Assembly (NCBI RefSeq): GCF_038050375.1
Contig: NZ_CP150886.1
Coordinates: 3,575,318-3,639,317, forward strand
DNA from: Okeanomitos corallinicola TIOX110
Lineage (GTDB): Bacteria > Cyanobacteriota > Cyanobacteriia > Cyanobacteriales > Nostocaceae
Direction: 5' to 3'
Length of the DNA stretch: 64,000 nt
Shown here: positions 47,824 to 57,451 of the stretch, piece after piece
Numbering within the stretch: position 1 is the first letter of the stretch
Layout: each line of letters opens with the position of its first letter
Notes under the pieces: generated by a model
Databases searched by the model: none
Told to the model about the DNA's origin: nothing
What the model saw: only the letters and a program-made list of their open reading frames with translations
Translations under genes and position numbers: made by a program

Positions 47824-48957
47824 TTAAATTAACCAACCCTTTAAACGTTTAGCGATATGGGGACGGCGTAACTTGCGCATGGCTTTACTTTGAATTTGTC
47901 GCACTCGTTCACGGGAGAGGTTAAACATATTACCCACTTCTTCGAGAGTGCAAGGTTCGCTAGTTGTAAGTCCATAGCGTAAAGAAATGACATCTTTTTC
48001 CCTGGGGGTGAGGACATCACCTAAAACTTCCCATATCTCCTGACGCATCATGTTTTCATTCATTTTTGCTTCTGGAGATTGGTTATCCTCATCCTCCAAC
48101 AAGTCCATTAATTCCGTGTCTTCTTCCTTACCAACACGGTGGTTTAAAGATAATGCTTGACGACGCAGTTGTTGTAGTTGACGCAGTTGCTGAACACTAA
48201 TTTCTAGATATTCAGCCATTTCCGTTTCTGTTGGGTTGCGAGCGAATTTTTGTTTAAGTTCTCGCTGGGCTTTTTTCAGTTTGTTGAGTTTTTCAACAAT
48301 GTGAATAGGTAGACGGATAGTGCGAGCATCATTGGCGATCGCTCGTGTAATAGCTTGACGTATCCACCAATAAGCATAAGTTGAAAATTTATAGCCTTTA
48401 TCGGGATCAAACTTTTCTGTAGCGCGATTTAACCCCATAGCCCCTTCTTGAATTAAATCTAAGAAAGGAACGCCCCGGTTTAGATATCGTTTAGCAATAG
48501 AAACTACTAACCGCAAATTTGAGCGGATCATTTTCCGCTTTGCTACCCTTCCTTGATATAATCGGCTTTCTAATTGTTTTTCTGTCAGATCAAATCTAGC
48601 TGCTAGTTCACTTTTACTAGGAGTGTTTCCCAGTTCAGCTTCTAGAGATGCTTGTAGATCTTTGACATCTTCCAAAAACTTCACCCGACGAGCTAATTCT
48701 ACTTCTTCTTCCGCCTTGAGCAGAGGATAACGCGCCATTTCCTTAAAAAACGCGCCCACAGCATCATCATGTTCGGTTTTATTGTATCCCGAAGGACGAG
48801 CAGCGGCCATTTGATCCCCGTCTTTCGTTTCTGAGTCCAAATTTTCGGTAATTGAAGAGTCTTCAAATACTACTGCATCTAAACTATCAAGTGATGGTTC
48901 TTCATGATCAGCAGCATTATCGAGTGTTTCCATTTTTCCCAATTCAGCAATATTCAT
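47824..48957 (-). CDS. Group 2 RNA polymerase sigma factor, SigC-like
   Basis: A 377-residue sigma-70 protein. After a non-conserved acidic N-terminus, 'DAVGAFFKEMARYPLLKAEEE' is region 1.2. 'RLVVSIAKRYLNRGVPFLDL' and 'GYKFSTYAYWWIRQAITRAI' are region 2 (core binding and -10 melting). Region 3 follows, and 'LTPREKDVISLRYGL' with 'TLEEVGNMFNLSRERVRQIQ' is region 4 (-35 helix-turn-helix). It lacks the long region 1.1 of the housekeeping SigA. 'FFKEMARYPLL' suggests SigC, a nitrogen/carbon-responsive sigma, but the letter is uncertain. ATG 48957 has AAAGGA seven bases upstream; the ATG at 48993 lacks one. Confidence 0.9.
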   Translation of the reverse strand: MNIAELGKMETLDNAADHEEPSLDSLDAVVFEDSSITENLDSETKDGDQMAAARPSGYNKTEHDDAVGAFFKEMARYPLLKAEEEVELARRVKFLEDVKDLQASLEAELGNTPSKSELAARFDLTEKQLESRLYQGRVAKRKMIRSNLRLVVSIAKRYLNRGVPFLDLIQEGAMGLNRATEKFDPDKGYKFSTYAYWWIRQAITRAIANDARTIRLPIHIVEKLNKLKKAQRELKQKFARNPTETEMAEYLEISVQQLRQLQQLRRQALSLNHRVGKEEDTELMDLLEDEDNQSPEAKMNENMMRQEIWEVLGDVLTPREKDVISLRYGLTTSEPCTLEEVGNMFNLSRERVRQIQSKAMRKLRRPHIAKRLKGWLI

Positions 48958-50055
48958 AGTTTCCTTTCGGGATTTTTGCTTTGTTTGGTACATAATTTAG
49001 TGACAGCTGCTCATTAGAGGACTGGTAGCTTTCCCCATAAGGACAAATACACCCATTTACTTAGCCAAATACAATCTTTTTGAAAATTCCTGTAAGAATT
49101 TAGGATTCAGTAGAGGTTCAAAACTGTTAGGGTTTTCTAGTTTGGGAGGAAAGGAGGAAAAACACCTTTACCCTTGTAAGTTTTCCCCAACTAACTAATC
49201 ACTCTCAGACTAATCAAGTAAGTAGTATTGAGTAGGGGTTTAGTACGGCTCAACCCAGATAAAAATCTGGAGTTAGCCAAGATTAGGAATAGCAAAGATT
49301 TTCAAAAACATTAAATTCAGTCAGTGACATCCTAACAAATACTGCCAATTTTTTGTGTTTCAGCCTCGAAAGTTACTAACTCATAGCTGATGGCTAAATA
49401 CCTACAATTCCTAATTGGCAAGGAAAATCCGTGTCTGCTAGTCATGTTTTGGTTAATCATAGAGACAAACCATATTGCCATTGCACCCAAAATACCATCT
49501 TTTCCCGCTACCAGTAGGCTGATTCCTCATTTCTTTCTTAATCACCAAATCTGTCAAATCCCCTCAAACTTTCTCAACTTTAACAAATATAAAAATTCCA
49601 TCTAAAGATCCTATATCTTAAATTTTCATGTATTTACCCAAATTTTTGTGTGAATTTGATTAAGAAATTAAAGCTTCCTAAATAATCCAAATTACAAAAA
49701 ACATAGTTTAAAATCCGGATAATCTTGATTGTTTAAAAGCATCTCATACAGGCAACATATTGAATATCTATCAAGAGATGGAAAAAGTCTACTCCTTATT
49801 TAGTAACCTCAAAAAACCATTCTATAACTTCTAATATACCTTGATTTATGTAGTTAGCATCAAATAGTTATTGCACATACTGTAGAAAACAATTTGTTTA
49901 GTAAAATACATAAAATATAAATTATCAAGTATGATTAACAATAAAAGTATTGCGAAATACAGTTTACCTGTAGTAAAGTAGGGAATTAAGTTTAAGTAAG
50001 ACTGGTTAACTATATCCAGTTAAATGAGCAAATATCTATTAAAAAAGCCGAAAAT
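48958..50055. other. Long divergent intergenic region, sigma factor / priA
   Basis: Nearly 1.1 kb without a convincing gene. The plus-strand frame at 49390-49605 has no ribosome site and no recognisable domain. The region is AT-rich and should hold the sigma gene promoter and leader (48958-49300) and priA's promoter. A GTA-N8-TAC box lies at 49947-49960. I see no rRNA, tRNA or strong hairpin. Confidence 0.5.
49947..49960 (+). promoter_or_regulatory. NtcA-type box GTA-N8-TAC upstream of priA
   Basis: GTATTGCGAAATAC matches the consensus of the nitrogen regulator NtcA exactly. A TAN3T-like -10 (TAAGTT, 49987-49992) lies 26 bp further, a little longer than the ~22 bp of NtcA-activated promoters. 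One perfect match per ~4 kb is expected by chance, so this is only suggestive. Confidence 0.25.
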
Positions 50056-52596
50056 ATGTATATTCAGGATATAAATTTATCTTCTTTATTTGTCGCTGAA
50101 CCAGGAGAGTTATACCAGTCAAAAATAAATCTTAATCAATGGATTGAAGTATTAGTAGATTGTCCAGGAAGTACGGATTTATATACATACAAATTACCAG
50201 AACAGTTAGAAATAAAACCAGGGGATATTTTGACAGTTCCCTTTGGATCACAACAGGTAGGAGCGATTGCAATTAGGTTTTTATCTCAACTTCCAGAAAA
50301 TTTAACACCAGAACAAATTCGGGAAGTAGAAGATGTTGTTAGTAAAAGTTTTTTTCCTAGCAGCTATTGGCAATTACTTAACCGGATTGCTGCTTATTAC
50401 TATACGCCCCTAATTAAAGTCATTCGGGTAGCTTTACCACCTGGTTTATTGGGGCGATCGCAACGTCGTCTGCGTTTAACACCCCTGGGAAAAAACCAAG
50501 ATGTTTCCAGTAATACGGCTGTTTTCATGTCACCAACCGCCCAACAAGTGATCCAACTTTTACAAAAAACCCCCAGTGGTGACTATAGTTATTATTACAT
50601 TCAACAAAAAATTAAATCTGCTTATAGAGGAACTCGTGAATTAATTCGCTTAGGATTAGCAGAAAATTACCTAGAACCACCAAAAATAAATCAACCCAAA
50701 CTCCAAAAAGCAGTCACATTATTAGATAACAACGAAGAAGATTTAACACCCCGGCAAAAAGAAATTATCGAAGTTTTAAAACGACAAGGTGGAGAACTAT
50801 GGCAAACAGAATTATTACAAACTTGTAGCACCAGTACATCTACTTTAAAAGCCTTAGAAAAAAAAGGTTATGTAGTAATTGAAGAACGGGAAAAATTACG
50901 CAGAGAACAAAACCCCTCCGTAGCTGGGGATCAAGCCAAATCTTTAACAGCAGCCCAAAGCCAAGCCTTAGAAACCATCAAAACATTAAATCAATTTACC
51001 CAAGTTTTATTACATGGAGTCACAGGTTCAGGAAAAACCGAAGTATACCTCCAGGCGATCGCCCCCCTCCTCAACCAAGGCCAATCGGCATTAGTATTAG
51101 TCCCAGAAATTGGACTCACACCCCAACTCACAGATAGATTTCGCGCCCGTTTCGGCAACAAAGTCCAGGTTTATCACAGCGCCCTTGCCGATGGTGAACG
51201 CTACGACACCTGGCGACAAATGTTTACCGGAGAACCCCAGGTAGTTATAGGAACACGCAGTGCCATATTTGCCCCCTTACCCAACTTAGGCATCATCATC
51301 CTCGACGAAGAACACGACAGCAGCTTTAAACAAGATGCACCCATCCCCACCTACCACGCTCGTACAGTTGCCCAATGGCGTGCAGAATTAGAAAATTGCC
51401 CCCTCATTTTAGGTTCTGCTACCCCCTCGTTAGAAAGTTGGGTGAGTGTGAGAAACCCGGAAACCCCACCCCCTAGCCCCCTCCCCGCAAGCGATGAGGG
51501 GGGACAAGAACATATTTATATTTCACTTCCAGAACGCATCAACTCCAAACCTTTACCACCTGTAGAAATAGTGGATATGCGCCATGAGTTGAAAGCAGGA
51601 AATAGATCGATATTTAGTAGATCCTTACAAACAGCTTTAGAAGAGTTAAAAGCAAACAAACAACAGGGAATATTATTTATTCATCGTCGCGGACATAGCA
51701 CCTTTGTTTCCTGTCGTAGTTGTGGTTATGTGTTGGAATGTCCCAACTGTGATGTGTCCTTAGCCTATCATCATGTAGAAGCAGGAGCAGCCGAACTATT
51801 AAGATGTCATTATTGTAATTATGGGCGATCGCATCCTCCCCACTGCCCCGAATGTAGTTCACCTTACCTCAAATTTTTCGGTAGTGGTACACAAAGAGTC
51901 TCTCAAGAACTTAACCGTCAATTCCCTCACCTAAAATTAATTCGGTTTGACAGCGACACCACCCGCAACAAAGGCGCACACCGTAACCTGATCACCAAAT
52001 TTGCCAACGGTGAAGCCGACTTATTAGTAGGAACACAAATGCTCACCAAAGGTTTAGACTTACCCCAAGTTACCTTAGTGGGAGTAGTTGCCGCTGACGG
52101 ATTACTGCATTTATCAGACTATCGTGCCAATGAACGGACATTTCAAACCCTCACCCAAGTTGCTGGGAGGGCAGGAAGAGGAGAAGATCCAGGGAGAGTA
52201 ATTATTCAAACCTACACCCCAGAACACCCAGTCATTGAAGCCGTCAAAACCCATGACTATCAATCTTTTTGTGATGCAGAATTAGCAGAACGGGAAGCTC
52301 TTAATTATCCACCCTTTGGTAGATTAATCTTATTACGTTTGAGTAGCCTTGATCCCATTCAAGTCCAGAATACAGCCCAAATCATCGCTACAAATTTCAG
52401 TGAACAAACAGGGTTTGAAATATTAGGTCCAGCACCCGCTAGTATTTTACGAGTAGCTAACCGTTATCGCTGGCAAATATTATTAAAGTTTGCTCCTGAT
52501 GCACTGCCGAATTTACCAGACTGGGGAGAAATCAGAGCGCTTTGTCCTGCTTCAGTTAGTTTAACGATTGACGTAGATCCAATTAACATCATGTAA
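50056..52596 (+). CDS. priA: Primosomal protein N' (replication restart helicase PriA)
   Basis: PriA reloads the replisome at stalled forks. The 846-residue protein has an N-terminal DNA-binding region ('LPEQLEIKPGDILTVPFGS'), Walker A 'GVTGSGKTEVYL', Walker B/DEEH 'IIILDEEHDSSFKQ', motif III 'LGSATPSLES', eight zinc cysteines ('CRSCGYVLECPNCD', 'CHYCNYG', 'CPEC') and helicase C-terminal motifs ('GTQMLTKGLDLPQV', 'QVAGRAGRG'). About 100 residues more than E. coli PriA. An in-frame palindromic repeat (51464-51506) adds 'PETPPPSPLPASDEGGQE' just after motif III. ATG 50056 is used; the first ~30 residues are not conserved. Confidence 0.96.
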   Translation: MYIQDINLSSLFVAEPGELYQSKINLNQWIEVLVDCPGSTDLYTYKLPEQLEIKPGDILTVPFGSQQVGAIAIRFLSQLPENLTPEQIREVEDVVSKSFFPSSYWQLLNRIAAYYYTPLIKVIRVALPPGLLGRSQRRLRLTPLGKNQDVSSNTAVFMSPTAQQVIQLLQKTPSGDYSYYYIQQKIKSAYRGTRELIRLGLAENYLEPPKINQPKLQKAVTLLDNNEEDLTPRQKEIIEVLKRQGGELWQTELLQTCSTSTSTLKALEKKGYVVIEEREKLRREQNPSVAGDQAKSLTAAQSQALETIKTLNQFTQVLLHGVTGSGKTEVYLQAIAPLLNQGQSALVLVPEIGLTPQLTDRFRARFGNKVQVYHSALADGERYDTWRQMFTGEPQVVIGTRSAIFAPLPNLGIIILDEEHDSSFKQDAPIPTYHARTVAQWRAELENCPLILGSATPSLESWVSVRNPETPPPSPLPASDEGGQEHIYISLPERINSKPLPPVEIVDMRHELKAGNRSIFSRSLQTALEELKANKQQGILFIHRRGHSTFVSCRSCGYVLECPNCDVSLAYHHVEAGAAELLRCHYCNYGRSHPPHCPECSSPYLKFFGSGTQRVSQELNRQFPHLKLIRFDSDTTRNKGAHRNLITKFANGEADLLVGTQMLTKGLDLPQVTLVGVVAADGLLHLSDYRANERTFQTLTQVAGRAGRGEDPGRVIIQTYTPEHPVIEAVKTHDYQSFCDAELAEREALNYPPFGRLILLRLSSLDPIQVQNTAQIIATNFSEQTGFEILGPAPASILRVANRYRWQILLKFAPDALPNLPDWGEIRALCPASVSLTIDVDPINIM
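51464..51506. repeat. Palindromic repeat inserted in frame in priA
   Basis: CCCCCTC (51477-51483) and GAGGGGG (51496-51502) bracket a CCCGCAAGCGAT loop. The GC-rich block differs sharply from the AT-rich gene around it and looks like one of the C-rich palindromic intergenic repeats of cyanobacteria. It adds a proline-rich loop to PriA without breaking the frame. Confidence 0.6.
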
Positions 52597-52854
52597 CTGA
52601 TTAGATAGTGTAATCTAATACATTTTCACAGTATTAGTGTAATTAAAACATCACATTTTTTGATATTCTTGCTGGAGTAAAAAATATTCTTAATACTAAA
52701 TTCCACAAACATCTCGAAAATTGTTAACTAAGATTGATAAATTGGGATGATATAAAACATTATCTAATTCCTAGCAACCAAATTTACCATTAAGTTAGGT
52801 ATGATTTTGTAGCACTGATTGATTATAAATTTAGTTTAATTGAGTAATAAATAG

Positions 52855-54540
52855 ATGGGACAAGGTTTTTTACAAATTGTTTTAACATTGTGTATTGTGA
52901 TAACTATTACTCCAAGATTAGGAGGATACATAGCTCGTGTCTTTTTAGGAGAAAGTACAATACTTGATCCGATTATGAATCCCATAGAGAAAATCATATA
53001 TTTAATCGGGGGCGTTGCCAAAGAAGAAGAGATGACAGTTTGGCAATATATTCGGGCATTAATCAGCAGTAACCTAATTATGGGGATTTCTGTTTATTTA
53101 ATAATTGCTTTTCAAGGAATGCTACCGGGGAATCCTAATAACTTGGGTATGCCTACATGGGATCTAGTTTTACATACCACAGTTTCTTTTTTAACTAATA
53201 CTGATCAACAGCATTATATAGGAGAAACAACTTTAAGTTATTTTAGCCAAATAGCAGCTTTAGGGTTTTTAATGTTTACTTCCGCTGGCACAGGTTTAGC
53301 AGTGGGAATTGCATTTATTCGAGGTTTAACTGGTAGAAAATTAGGTAATTTTTATGTTGATATTACCAGTGCAATTACTAGGATATTATTACCTCTTTCT
53401 GTGATTGGGGCGATCGCTCTCATCGCTTTAGGTGTACCACAAACATTACAAGGAACATTGGTAATCCAAAGCTTAGAAGGAGTAAATCAGTACATTGCCA
53501 GAGGTCCAATAGCTGGTTTTGAAATGATTAAACTACTAGGTAATAACGGTGGTGGCTTTTTTGCTGCTAACTCCGCCCATCCTTTTGAAAATCCCAATGG
53601 TGCGACTAATTTAATAGAAATCATCGCCATGATGGCAATTCCGGCATCCTTAATATATACATACGGTGTATTTGCTAATAACCGCAAACAAAGTTGGTTA
53701 CTATTTTGGATGGTATTTATAATTTTTGCGATCTTAATTTGGATAGCAGCCATGGGTGAACTGCAAGGAAACCCAATTATCAACCAAGCCTTAAACACTT
53801 CACTCCCAAATTTAGAAGGAAAAGAAGTCAGGTTTGGCTGGGCAGAAACAGCATTATGGGCAGTCACAACCACCGCTACCATGTCCGGTGCAGTGAATGG
53901 AATGTATGATTCCTTGATGCCTCAAGGCATATTTTCTGGTTTATTTAACCTATTTGTACAGATTATTTGGGGAGGACAGGGAACAGGAACAGCCTACCTA
54001 TTCATTTATCTGATGGTCACAGTATTTGTAACTGGATTAATGGTAGGACGCACCCCGGAAATTTTTGGACGTAAAATCGAACAAAGAGAAATATTTCTTG
54101 TCAGCATTATTTTACTGACTCACCCGATCATAGTTTTAGTACCTAGTGCGATCGCCCTAGCCTATCCTATTTCCCTCTCAGGAATAAGTAACCCCGGTTT
54201 TCATGGTATTTCCCAAGTAGCCTATGAATATGCTTCCGCCGCAGCTAACAATGGTTCTGGCTTAGAAGGTTTAAAAGACAACACCGTTTGGTGGAATTTG
54301 AGTACCAGTTTCACCATCCTCGCCGGGCGTTATGTACCCATTATTGCCATGCTTCTTCTAGCTGATAGTATGTCTGGCAAAATCACAGTTCCCCAAACTC
54401 GTGGTACTCTCAAAACCGACTCTTTGTTATTTACTGTCGTGGCCGCAAGTATAACCATCGTTTTAGCTTTTCTCACCTTTTTCCCAGTCTTAGCTTTAGG
54501 ACCCATCGCCGAAGGTTTTAAACTAGCCTCTGGGAATTAG
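52855..54540 (+). CDS. kdpA: K+-transporting ATPase subunit A (KdpA)
   Basis: KdpA is the K+-binding channel-like subunit of the high-affinity KdpFABC pump in the plasma membrane. The 561 residues form about ten membrane helices. Selectivity-filter segments are visible ('[14 protein letters not shown]', '[20 protein letters not shown]', '[14 protein letters not shown]'). It is the first gene of kdpABCD. A KdpF peptide gene (about 30 codons) was not recognised upstream. The 258-bp gap before it presumably holds the K+-responsive promoter. ATG 52855 gives the expected N-terminus. Confidence 0.96.
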   Translation: MGQGFLQIVLTLCIVITITPRLGGYIARVFLGESTILDPIMNPIEKIIYLIGGVAKEEEMTVWQYIRALISSNLIMGISVYLIIAFQGMLPGNPNNLGMPTWDLVLHTTVSFLTNTDQQHYIGETTLSYFSQIAALGFLMFTSAGTGLAVGIAFIRGLTGRKLGNFYVDITSAITRILLPLSVIGAIALIALGVPQTLQGTLVIQSLEGVNQYIARGPIAGFEMIKLLGNNGGGFFAANSAHPFENPNGATNLIEIIAMMAIPASLIYTYGVFANNRKQSWLLFWMVFIIFAILIWIAAMGELQGNPIINQALNTSLPNLEGKEVRFGWAETALWAVTTTATMSGAVNGMYDSLMPQGIFSGLFNLFVQIIWGGQGTGTAYLFIYLMVTVFVTGLMVGRTPEIFGRKIEQREIFLVSIILLTHPIIVLVPSAIALAYPISLSGISNPGFHGISQVAYEYASAAANNGSGLEGLKDNTVWWNLSTSFTILAGRYVPIIAMLLLADSMSGKITVPQTRGTLKTDSLLFTVVAASITIVLAFLTFFPVLALGPIAEGFKLASGN

Positions 54541-54546
54541 GACATC

Positions 54547-54588
54547 GGTAATGGGTAATCGGTAATTGGTAATTGGTAATTGGTAACA
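54547..54588. repeat. Six heptamer repeats GGTAATN between kdpA and kdpB
   Basis: Six head-to-tail units (GGTAATG, GGTAATC, GGTAATT three times, GGTAACA) begin 7 bp after the kdpA stop. The reverse complement unit AATTACC recurs after kdpB. Confidence 0.8.
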
Positions 54589-54625
54589 ATCTTTCTCCCC
54601 CTCACCCACTCTTCTCCTGAATCCT

Positions 54626-56731
54626 ATGAACTCTGCTGCAACTACCCCCAGATCAAAATCTTCTCGTTTTCGTCCAGGCGATCGCCGTCTCAAACGCAGA
54701 AAATCAAGAGTCAGCACCAAAGGACTCTACATCAGGGCAATTAGAGATACTTTTATTAAACTATCTCCCCAATCTGCTATTAAAAATCCCATCATGTTTC
54801 TGGTTTGGCTAGGAACGATTATTACCCTAGTTGCCACCATTTATCCCCCCATATTTGGGCCAGTCACCCAGAAAAACTCTCAACTATTTAATGGACTGGT
54901 AACAATAACCTTATTTTTAACTGTTCTATTTGCTAATTTTGCCGAGGCCTTAGCACAGGGACGAGGTAAAGCCCAAGCCGATGCTTTACGATCCACCAGA
55001 ACCGAAACCAGTGCTAAAAAAATAGTCGTTGACGGCACAATTACTGAAATTCCTTCCACCACTCTGAAAACAGGTGATACTGTCTACGTTGTTGCTGGTG
55101 ATATTATCCCCGCAGATGGGGAAGTCATTTTAGGTGTTGCTTCTGTAGATGAATCAGCTATCACCGGTGAATCAGCCCCAGTTCTCAAAGAATCAGGCTC
55201 AGATGTTGCTAGTTCTGTTACCGGCGGTACACGTATTATCTCCGATGAATTAATCATCCGTATCACCACTGATCCCGGTAAAGGATTTATTGATCGGATG
55301 ATTGACTTAGTAGAAGGGGCAGAACGCACTAAAACACCCAATGAAATGGCTTTAACAATTTTGTTGGCAGTCCTAACTTTAGTATTTTTATTTGTAGTCA
55401 CAACCCTGCCCGCCTTTGCTTACTACGTCAACAGTCCCATTAATATTACTGTCTTAATCGCCCTGTTAGTAGCACTTATTCCCACTACCATTGGCGGCTT
55501 ACTTAATGCTATTGGCATTGCAGGTATGGATAGAGTCGCCCAATTTAATATTATTGCTACTTCAGGACGAGCAGTGGAAGCATCAGGAGATATCAACACT
55601 CTCATATTAGATAAAACAGGTACTATTACCCTTGGTAATCGCTTGGCAGAAGCTTTTATACCCATCAATGGTCATTCAATGGCAGAAATAGCTAATATTG
55701 CTTTAGCCGCTAGTATATTTGACGATACCCCAGAAGGTAAGTCTATAGTCAGACTCGCCGAAAAATTTGGGGCAAAATTTGATATAGACCGCAAACAGGC
55801 CCAAGGAGTAGAATTTTCCGCTAAAACCCGCATGAGTGGGACTAATTTACCCGGTGGCTATGAGGCCAGAAAAGGCGCAGTAGGTGCAATCAAAAGTTTT
55901 GTCCGTTCTCGTCATGGTAAGGAAACCCCAGAATTAGATACAGCTTATGAGGAAGTTTCCCATCACGGAGGTACACCCTTAGCTGTTTGTTTAAATAACG
56001 AAATTTACGGTGTCATTTATCTCAAAGATATTGTTAAACCTGGCATCCACGAACGTTTTGACCAACTACGACGTATGGGTGTGCGTACTGTCATGTTAAC
56101 CGGAGACAACCGCATTACCGCTGCTGTCATTGCTAGAGAAGCCGGAGTAGATGAATTTATTGCCGAAGCTACACCAGAAGATAAAATTACTGTCATTAAA
56201 CGGGAACAGGCAGAAGGTAAATTAGTAGCAATGACGGGAGATGGCACAAATGACGCTCCTGCTTTAGCGCAAGCTAATGTTGGCGTAGCTATGAATACGG
56301 GAACTCAAGCCGCAAAGGAAGCCGCTAATATGGTGGACTTAGATTCTGATCCCACCAAACTAATTGATATCGTCAGCATTGGTAAGCAATTATTGATTAC
56401 TCGTGGAGCATTAACAACTTTCTCCTTTGCTAATGATATCGCTAAATATTTTGCTATTCTCCCTGTAATTTTTGTTGCGGCTAATTTAGAAAGTCTGAAT
56501 TTTATGAAGCTAAATAGTGCTAATTCAGCTGTGCTTTCGGCATTAATTTATAATGCTTTGATTATTCCATTTCTGATTCCTTTAGCTTTGAAAGGTGTTA
56601 AGTTTCGACCTTTGAGTGCGAATCAACTCCTACAACGCAATATCCTTATTTATGGTTTTGGTGGGGTGATTACTCCATTTATTGCTATTAAATTAATAGA
56701 TGTTTTGATTACATTTGTTGGCTTAACTTAA
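54626..56731 (+). CDS. kdpB: K+-transporting P-type ATPase catalytic subunit (KdpB)
   Basis: KdpB hydrolyses ATP to drive K+ uptake through KdpA. The 701-residue protein has the P-type signature '[12 protein letters not shown]' with the phosphorylated Asp, the actuator motif 'ITGESAPV', and '[20 protein letters not shown]' in the hinge region. Seven membrane segments include '[20 protein letters not shown]'. A basic, Ser/Arg-rich N-terminal tail of ~45 residues is typical of cyanobacterial KdpB. The order kdpA-B-C matches the conserved operon; heptamer repeats stand in both flanking gaps. Confidence 0.97.
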   Translation: MNSAATTPRSKSSRFRPGDRRLKRRKSRVSTKGLYIRAIRDTFIKLSPQSAIKNPIMFLVWLGTIITLVATIYPPIFGPVTQKNSQLFNGLVTITLFLTVLFANFAEALAQGRGKAQADALRSTRTETSAKKIVVDGTITEIPSTTLKTGDTVYVVAGDIIPADGEVILGVASVDESAITGESAPVLKESGSDVASSVTGGTRIISDELIIRITTDPGKGFIDRMIDLVEGAERTKTPNEMALTILLAVLTLVFLFVVTTLPAFAYYVNSPINITVLIALLVALIPTTIGGLLNAIGIAGMDRVAQFNIIATSGRAVEASGDINTLILDKTGTITLGNRLAEAFIPINGHSMAEIANIALAASIFDDTPEGKSIVRLAEKFGAKFDIDRKQAQGVEFSAKTRMSGTNLPGGYEARKGAVGAIKSFVRSRHGKETPELDTAYEEVSHHGGTPLAVCLNNEIYGVIYLKDIVKPGIHERFDQLRRMGVRTVMLTGDNRITAAVIAREAGVDEFIAEATPEDKITVIKREQAEGKLVAMTGDGTNDAPALAQANVGVAMNTGTQAAKEAANMVDLDSDPTKLIDIVSIGKQLLITRGALTTFSFANDIAKYFAILPVIFVAANLESLNFMKLNSANSAVLSALIYNALIIPFLIPLALKGVKFRPLSANQLLQRNILIYGFGGVITPFIAIKLIDVLITFVGLT

Positions 56732-56767
56732 TAATAGATAAAAGGTGAATGAGAATATAAATTTTTG

Positions 56768-56788
56768 AATTACCAATTACCAATTACC
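56768..56788. repeat. Three heptamer repeats AATTACC between kdpB and kdpC
   Basis: Three units of AATTACC end 4 bp before the kdpC start codon and so occupy its ribosome-binding region. They are the reverse complement of the GGTAATT units upstream of kdpB, giving inverted arms around that gene. Confidence 0.8.
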
Positions 56789-56792
56789 AACT

Positions 56793-57395
56793 ATGCTATT
56801 TATTCGAGAAACTTTCCGCGCTCTGCGGATGACTTTATTACTTTGGTTATTAGCTGCAATTATCTATCCTTTAGGATTAGTATTTTTTGCTCAGGTTGCT
56901 TTTCCTTACTCTGCAAATGGTAGTCTTGTTTTAAACATAGATGCTCAACCTATTGGTTCTTCCTTAATTGGTCAGGTTTTTATTTCAGATAAATATTTTT
57001 ATAGTCGTCCTAGTGCGGTGAAATATAGTCAAGGTAAAAAAGCTATTCCTCTGGGCATATCAGGCGGTAGTAACCTTGCTCCTAGTAATCCAGATTTAAC
57101 TAATAGAATTATTGAGGTAGCATCAGAATTTGAAGATAAAAATATACAACCTACTGCTGATTTAATTTACTCTTCTGGTTCTGGGTTAGATCCTCATATT
57201 TCTTTGCAAGCAACACGACAACAGTTGGCTAGAGTTTCCCAAGCACGTGGCATTAAGGAAGATGATATTATTCCTTTAATTAATAAGTACACAGATGGTA
57301 GATTTTTAGGGATTTTTGGTGAACCAGGTGTTAATGTTTTACGTTTAAATTATGCTCTTGATCTACAAGAAATTAACCGTAGACAAAATCAATAA
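56793..57395 (+). CDS. kdpC: K+-transporting ATPase subunit C (KdpC)
   Basis: KdpC stabilises the KdpAB complex. The 200-residue protein has one N-terminal membrane helix ('LLLWLLAAIIYPLGLVFFAQ') and the exposed domain with 'GSSLIGQVFISDKYFYSRPS', 'SGSGLDPHIS' and 'RLNYALDL'-like ending 'VLRLNYALDLQEINRR'. Length and motifs are complete. No ordinary ribosome site is seen, because the repeat units run up to the start; translational coupling to kdpB is possible. Confidence 0.95.
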   Translation: MLFIRETFRALRMTLLLWLLAAIIYPLGLVFFAQVAFPYSANGSLVLNIDAQPIGSSLIGQVFISDKYFYSRPSAVKYSQGKKAIPLGISGGSNLAPSNPDLTNRIIEVASEFEDKNIQPTADLIYSSGSGLDPHISLQATRQQLARVSQARGIKEDDIIPLINKYTDGRFLGIFGEPGVNVLRLNYALDLQEINRRQNQ

Positions 57396-57451
57396 ATTAG
57401 CTATTAATTATTATTAGTTATTAGTCATTTGAGCAAATTTACAGTTATTTT

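Noticed and set aside
49390-49605. Plus-strand frame of 71 codons between the sigma factor gene and priA
   Set aside because: No ribosome site, no recognisable motif and low-complexity content in an AT-rich gap; considered chance.
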